This document shows, one piece after another, positions 60,024-64,000 of a DNA stretch of 64,000 nucleotides; position 1 is the first letter of the stretch, and each line of letters begins with the position of its first letter. Source of the DNA: Flavobacteriales bacterium (GTDB lineage: Bacteria; Bacteroidota; Bacteroidia; UBA10329). The stretch covers positions 1 through 64,000 of the forward strand of contig JAIOYP010000009.1 of assembly GCA_021741155.1 (NCBI GenBank), given 5' to 3'. A program made the position numbers and the translations under genes. Below the pieces are notes generated by a model, which did no database searches, was not told where the DNA came from, and saw only the letters and a list, made by a program, of their open reading frames with translations.

Positions 60024-60541
60024 TCAGCATTATCTGTACCACTGATCGAACCGACAGCAACTCCATGAAGTTGTCTCAGGTGTATGAACAGAAACTGCTC
60101 GAAATGGGCGAGTCCTGCCAGATACTAGACTTGCAAACCGTTCCTGCCCAATGGATACAAGACAGCGCCTACGGAACCAACCTTCCCGAATTTGATGTAG
60201 TAGTGGAGAAGTACATTCGCTCCGTTTCCAAGTTCATTTTTGTAACGCCAGAGTACAACGGCAGCTTTCCTGGATACGTCAAATTCTTTATGGATGCCTG
60301 CGATTATGGCGATTTCGCGCATAAGAAAGTAGCGTTGGTTGGCCTAGCTTCTGGACGTTCAGGTAACGTTCGTGGCTTAGACCACCTTACAGGTATCTTC
60401 CATTACCTCGATACAGATGTGTACAAGAAGAAGGTTTATCTATCGCAGGTGCATCTTCTTTTGCCAAAAGATGGAATGCTTACAGATGTAAACTGTCTAA
60501 AGGAAATTGAGAATCAATTGAAAGGGTTTATTGAGTTTTAG
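60020..60541 (+). CDS. NAD(P)H-dependent FMN reductase family protein
   Basis: 173 aa. Seen: flavodoxin-like fold: IICTTDRTDSNSMKLSQVYEQKL, then the hallmark TPEYNGSFPGYVKFFMDAC for FMN, and LASGRSGNVRGLDHL. Reduces quinones, azo compounds or FMN in the family at large; specificity cannot be read. Last gene of rocD-repeat protein-reductase operon (ATGA overlap). Followed by a low-complexity CCAGC-type repeat. Confidence 0.87.
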   Translation: MISIICTTDRTDSNSMKLSQVYEQKLLEMGESCQILDLQTVPAQWIQDSAYGTNLPEFDVVVEKYIRSVSKFIFVTPEYNGSFPGYVKFFMDACDYGDFAHKKVALVGLASGRSGNVRGLDHLTGIFHYLDTDVYKKKVYLSQVHLLLPKDGMLTDVNCLKEIENQLKGFIEF

Positions 60542-60610
60542 CGACCAGCCACCAGTCACCAGCAACTAGCAACCAATAACTTCATCAACTCTATCAACCA
60601 ATCAACTAAC
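60542..60610. repeat. degenerate ACCAGCMACC-type tandem repeat
   Basis: Runs CCAGCCACCAGTCACCAGC then CAACTAGCAACC and CAACCAATCAAC, a roughly 7-8 nt periodic C/A-rich tract that fills the space between the reductase and DoxX-like genes. Confidence 0.6.
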
Positions 60611-60661
60611 ATGCTAGCCTGCCTCATCACCAACTGCTCATTCATCTCCAACTTACAAGGA

Positions 60662-61042
60662 ATGTGGCTTATTCAGGCATTTGTGTCTGTCTTTTTGGCC
60701 ATTCTTTTTCTTCAGTCTGGATTGGATAAGGTAATTGATTGGAAAGGAAACCTAGAATGGTTAACGGGGCATTTCTCTAAATCATTCCTTTCTGGAATGG
60801 TACCTATGCTGTTGGGAACATTGACCTTGGTAGAACTTGCCGCAGGTGCTGTTTCCGCATTGGGAGTGGTGGAGGTAGTGCTTTACAGAACCTTCTGCCT
60901 TTCGTTTGCAGGAACTGTTCTTTCTGCCTTAGCACTGGTTATGCTTTTCTTCGGACAGCGCATGGCAAAGGATTATGCGGGCGCTGGTGGCCTAGTGCCT
61001 TACTTTATTCTTGTGGTGATTGATCTTTACTTTTTGGGGTAG
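60662..61042 (+). CDS. DoxX-like membrane protein
   Basis: 126 aa from ATG 60662 (MWLIQAFVSVF); ATG 60611 would put 17 repeat-derived residues in front. Seen: four TM helices, with LQSGLDKVIDWKGNLEWLTGHF after TM1, characteristic of DoxX-like proteins, and a short GQRMAKDYAGAGG loop before the last TM. Family knowledge: DoxX/DoxD proteins are linked to thiosulfate oxidation or redox systems, but most members are uncharacterised. No partner is adjacent. Confidence 0.75.
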   Translation: MWLIQAFVSVFLAILFLQSGLDKVIDWKGNLEWLTGHFSKSFLSGMVPMLLGTLTLVELAAGAVSALGVVEVVLYRTFCLSFAGTVLSALALVMLFFGQRMAKDYAGAGGLVPYFILVVIDLYFLG

Positions 61043-61257
61043 ACTAAGAGTTGTTTTAGCCAAGTAGCCTGGCCCAGACAGAGATTTCACGTAACTTAGT
61101 TGCAACTAATCTGTTCAGATTTGGCATGAAAAGAGTTATCGGCTAGAGACTTTTTTGTCTTCAGGGGAAGGCTGAATGTCTTCCAGACCAATTTTTCTTA
61201 TCCGAAATTTTTCACATTTTCGACCGAAAAAAGTGCGATTGCAAGTGCACCCTACAT
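61043..61257. other. intergenic region with no gene
   Basis: 215 nt between convergent DoxX-like and rsmE genes. One 14-bp palindrome, TTAGTTGCAACTAA (61096-61109), and T-rich tracts. No ORF, tRNA or strong terminator seen. Confidence 0.6.
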
Positions 61258-61938
61258 TTACAAATAGTTCATCACCGAAAGTGCGAATATCCCTGCGGTT
61301 TCTGTTCGTAAACGGCTCTTACCTAAATCTATTTGAGTGGCACCGCTTTTCAATGCTGCTTCAATCTCTTCCAACGTGAAATCACCTTCAGGGCCAATCA
61401 TAATCCACGAATCGGTTTGAAGCTGATTTGTGAGGCCAACTTTCTGTCCATCGCGACAATGAGCTAAAAGCAAAGGAGTTTCTGCGTTTTGCACAAAAGT
61501 TTCGATAGGTGTGAGCTCATGCAATTTCGGAAGCCAATTCCGCTGACTTTGCTTCATAGCAGCCAGCAGTATTTTCTCGCAGCGATCTAATTTAAGAACA
61601 CGCCTTTCTGAATTTGAGCATAAAATCGGACATATTTCGCTCACTCCAATCTCAACAGCTTTCTCCAGAAACCATTCAAAACGGTCGGTGCTTTTTGTAG
61701 GCGCAATGGCAATTTTCGGCAGAATGGACGCTTCTTCAGTCGACTTCTCAAGGATTCGGAATGAACAAGAACGCTTGGATATTTCTGTGATTTCAGCTTT
61801 TGCTGAAATTCCTTTGCCGTCAATTACACCTATTGTGTCGCCCATATTCAATCGCAACACTCGAACCGCATGGCGCGTTTCCTCCTCGCCAAGCTCAAGC
61901 AAGCCATCCTGAAGTTGGGGTTGGTAGAAAATATGCAT
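61258..61938 (-). CDS. rsmE: 16S rRNA (uracil-1498 N3)-methyltransferase
   Basis: 226 aa. Methylates U1498 in the decoding centre using S-adenosylmethionine. Seen: HAVRVLRLNMGDTIGVIDGKG (PUA-like start), IAPTKSTDRFEWFLEKAVEIGVSEI, ERRVLKLDRCEKILLAAMKQSQR, and the SPOUT-knot motifs IGPEGDFTLEE and LGKSRLRTETAG. Standard length. Divergent from the nucleotidyltransferase gene, with a near-consensus -7 box TAAATTCG by its ATG. Confidence 0.95.
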   Translation of the reverse strand: MHIFYQPQLQDGLLELGEEETRHAVRVLRLNMGDTIGVIDGKGISAKAEITEISKRSCSFRILEKSTEEASILPKIAIAPTKSTDRFEWFLEKAVEIGVSEICPILCSNSERRVLKLDRCEKILLAAMKQSQRNWLPKLHELTPIETFVQNAETPLLLAHCRDGQKVGLTNQLQTDSWIMIGPEGDFTLEEIEAALKSGATQIDLGKSRLRTETAGIFALSVMNYL

Positions 61939-62047
61939 GCCGCGAATTTACGATTGTGAGATTCACAAAACCTCGTTTGAAACTAGTCTGTGTTCATTTC
62001 GTGGCGCGCAAACGGCTTTCTATATTCGCGGCTCAAACAAAAGAGAA

Positions 62048-62944
62048 ATGAAACCGACACTACTGATACTTGCTGCTGGAATGGGAAGCCGATATGGCGG
62101 ACTCAAGCAGATTGACCCACTTGGTCCGAATGGCGAAACCATCATTGAATATTCAATTTACGATGCAATCCAAGCTGGATTTGGGAAAGTGGTGTTCGTA
62201 ATTCGCGAATCGTTTGCTGATGATTTCAAAGAACGGTTCACTGGAAAATTTGAGGATAAAATTGAAATCGCCTACGCGTATCAAGATGTGAATACGCCTG
62301 TTGAAGGAATCAAGAATCTTCCGCAACGCGAAAAACCTTGGGGAACCATGCACGCGGTTTTGGTGGCGCATGATGTAATCAACGAGCCATTTGCTGTTAT
62401 CAATGCAGACGATTTTTATGGCGCGGATGGATTTCATCAGATTGCTGATTTCCTCAAGAACAAGTGTTCTGAGGATACCTATACAATGGTTGGCTACGTG
62501 TTAAAGAACACATTGAGCGAGCACGGACAAGTAAGCAGAGGAGTTTGCGTAGCAGATTCAAGCAACAACTTGGCAAAGATTGACGAGCGCACCAAGATTC
62601 ATTGGGAAGGGGAAAAAGTGATTTATCATGATGGAGATGCTTCTTTTGAAGTACCAACTGATTCAGTCGTTTCCATGAATTTCTGGGGATTCCACCCAAA
62701 TATTTTTGAGGTGAGCAGAAAGATGTTCGTTGATTTTGTGCGAGAAAATCAAGATAATCCAAAGGCGGAATTCTTTATTCCATTGGTTGCTGATAATTTG
62801 ATTGCTGCCAAGGCTGCCTCTTTTCCAGTTCTTACATCTAACGATAGATGGTATGGAGTAACATATCAGGAAGATCGCCAAAGCGTGGTTGATGCGTTTA
62901 AGAAAATGGTGGACGAAGGGAAATATCCAAGTCCTCTCTGGTAA
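62048..62944 (+). CDS. sugar-nucleotide nucleotidyltransferase
   Basis: 298 aa from ATG 62048, selected because LLILAAGMGSRYGGLKQ (5-21) must sit near the start. Seen: the GlmU/RfbA-type pyrophosphorylase loop, FAVINADDFYG with the metal Asp pair, QDVNTPVEGIKNLPQREKPWGT, and a substrate loop STVVSMNFWGFHP-like. Family knowledge: activates sugar phosphates or choline phosphate with NTP; this subgroup is not assigned. A bidirectional terminator follows. Confidence 0.83.
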   Translation: MKPTLLILAAGMGSRYGGLKQIDPLGPNGETIIEYSIYDAIQAGFGKVVFVIRESFADDFKERFTGKFEDKIEIAYAYQDVNTPVEGIKNLPQREKPWGTMHAVLVAHDVINEPFAVINADDFYGADGFHQIADFLKNKCSEDTYTMVGYVLKNTLSEHGQVSRGVCVADSSNNLAKIDERTKIHWEGEKVIYHDGDASFEVPTDSVVSMNFWGFHPNIFEVSRKMFVDFVRENQDNPKAEFFIPLVADNLIAAKAASFPVLTSNDRWYGVTYQEDRQSVVDAFKKMVDEGKYPSPLW

Positions 62945-62965
62945 TACACCTTATATATAGGATAT

Positions 62966-63012
62966 ATGAAACCCGTCTCAAGCATTTTGCTTGAGACGGG
63001 TTTCATGTTTTT
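62966..63012. terminator. bidirectional terminator
   Basis: 19-bp perfect stem ATGAAACCCGTCTCAAGCA / complement, TTT loop, followed by GTTTTT. Separates the convergent nucleotidyltransferase and toroid-protein genes; the T-run touches the latter's stop. Confidence 0.93.
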
Positions 63013-64000
63013 ACGAACCGCCCAATTTCTGCAGGTTCTGGAGGTCATTTTCTATCGAAAGAATCAACAGGCAAGTTGCTGTGCAAAACACGGGACTTGT
63101 AATGCAATGATGTCCGTTCCAACTTCCATCCTGATTCTGAATTTTTACCATTTTGCCCGAAATATCATCGTACCAGTTTCTCCACGAATTGTCTTTGGCA
63201 ATCACCAATCCTTCGCCCGTTTGTAGGAAACTGATGAATTCCTCACCGCCATTGTTGCCAAATCCGCTCATTACATCTTCTCTTTGAGCAGTGCGCTTTG
63301 CGCTTTCGTAAACTTTGTAAGAAGTCTGGGCTTTGATTGCCTCGTTTTCGGCAAAACCAGCCTTACGAAGATTATCTGCCGAAACATCTTCAGCATCTTT
63401 TATCAAACCTTGCTTCTGCGCCAATTGCATGCGTTCGGTTACTTGGCGTGCATCTTTTGCTGCCGATCTTGCAGAACCTGAAACCGAATAAAGCACCACG
63501 CCAGCCCCTCTGTCTGTATTCACATTTCCGGTTTCCGCATCAAAATTGCCAGTTTGATATTCCTTGGCTTTGGATAGTTTATCGGTATCGACCTTGGCTC
63601 CCGCATATTCGGCAGATTCCAGCGCATTGGTTGCTAGTGAGGATTGCAAAACCCCAGCCCAACCTGCTCCTTTTGTGCTGCCATCAGCCATCTGCCCTTC
63701 CTGAATTTTGACCACACAAACATTCAAAGCTTCATTAATTCGCTTTCTCATTGGGTCGTTTTTCGGAAGTTTCTCTAGAAGATTGGTGAGAAATTGCGAA
63801 GCAAGCACCACATCGATATTTTGCCCCAATTTACTTTGAATCTGAGTTCCAGTAAGATTGGTAATGTTTAGCGAGTTTGGATTGGAATTCTCCACTTCCT
63901 TTAATAGATATTCTACCGCTTTTTTTAGCTGGTTAGCATATGTTCCAGATTCCAATGTATTTCCATTTCGGAGCAAAGCCATGCCAACCATAGAAGTAGT
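63011..64000 (-). CDS. alpha/alpha-toroid (squalene-cyclase/prenyltransferase repeat) protein, partial
   Basis: 329 residues visible, open at the window edge. Seen: C-terminal QNQDGSWNGHHCITSPVFCTATCLLIL with the QDGSW motif of terpene-cyclase/prenyltransferase toroids and a Cys/His-rich nearby segment; upstream GAGWAGVLQSSLATNALESAEYAG resembles another toroid helix pair. A long hydrophilic insert (about 160-290) is Ala/Lys/Gln-rich. Family knowledge: toroids include cyclases, protein prenyltransferase and alpha-2-macroglobulin-type domains. No catalytic DxDD is visible in this part. Function unknown. Confidence 0.65.
   Translation of the reverse strand, partial: TTSMVGMALLRNGNTLESGTYANQLKKAVEYLLKEVENSNPNSLNITNLTGTQIQSKLGQNIDVVLASQFLTNLLEKLPKNDPMRKRINEALNVCVVKIQEGQMADGSTKGAGWAGVLQSSLATNALESAEYAGAKVDTDKLSKAKEYQTGNFDAETGNVNTDRGAGVVLYSVSGSARSAAKDARQVTERMQLAQKQGLIKDAEDVSADNLRKAGFAENEAIKAQTSYKVYESAKRTAQREDVMSGFGNNGGEEFISFLQTGEGLVIAKDNSWRNWYDDISGKMVKIQNQDGSWNGHHCITSPVFCTATCLLILSIENDLQNLQKLGGS

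Noticed and set aside
60542-60610. Short tandem repeat as a CRISPR or telomere-like array
   Set aside because: Period is irregular (7-8 nt) and the tract is under 70 nt.

Overview
The window looks like a chromosomal segment of a Bacteroidota bacterium, probably Flavobacteriales or a close relative. Evidence: PorP/SprF outer-membrane proteins, gliding-motility-associated C-terminal (CHU_C) domains and three long secreted proteins with type IX secretion (T9SS) sorting tails; many Cys-anchored lipoproteins; promoters of the TTG-N17-TAnnTTTG type; a split transketolase; and futalosine-pathway menaquinone genes. No plasmid, prophage, CRISPR array or transposase gene is visible. Gene order is dense, with many ATGA or TAATG start/stop overlaps.

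Layout. 0-5 kb: two tandem PorP/SprF plus CHU_C-lipoprotein pairs, an alpha/beta hydrolase and an antitoxin-like protein, all on the minus strand. 5-11.4 kb: a fibrinogen-like T9SS cargo protein, an orphan OppC-type permease, a GT2 glycosyltransferase paired with an LPG-synthase-like membrane protein, and citrate synthase. 11.6-17 kb: an ECF sigma / anti-sigma-like / Spy-like operon, then transketolase halves separated by a von Willebrand A protein and a GxxExxY nuclease carried in an inverted-repeat element. 17-29.9 kb: a GT-C transferase, YchF, an SDR, a DUF4476 protein, malate dehydrogenase, a retropepsin-like protein, a DCC-family protein, a large FG-GAP T9SS protein, a QueD/PTPS protein, FabD and a degenerate vanadium-haloperoxidase-like protein. 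29.8-42 kb: a nine-gene nucleotide-sugar operon (DegT aminotransferase, Ugd, UXS, WbpD-like, WbpB-like, TviB-like, GalE, RfbB, WbpP-like) preceded by a DUF4199-GT2-GT4 operon. 42-48 kb: BlaI regulator with tandem operators, mqnB-mqnD, and a lipoprotein-thyA-folA-lipoprotein run. 48-64 kb: ParE/ParC, a choice-of-anchor-B T9SS protein, IlvE, tRNA-Leu(GAG), RocD, a five-fold 23-residue repeat protein, FMN reductase, RsmE, a nucleotidyltransferase and a partial alpha/alpha-toroid protein.

The nucleotide-sugar operon can supply dTDP-4-keto-6-deoxyglucose, UDP-Gal, UDP-GlcA, UDP-xylose, UDP-GlcNAcA and probably a UDP-di-N-acetylated uronic acid for a surface polysaccharide. No flippase or polymerase lies in the window.

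The most unusual aspect is the intergenic DNA. At least eight different palindromic or structured repeat families occupy the gaps, several of them supplying the stop codon or last codons of a gene. The best candidate for an undescribed system is the CACAGAT-type inverted-repeat element. It occurs three times between 13.1 and 24.0 kb: once carrying a GxxExxY (PD-(D/E)XK-like) gene and twice as a short empty form. A second candidate is a roughly 100-nt structured element present twice between divergent genes. All functional calls come from reading the sequence; nothing was searched against a database.
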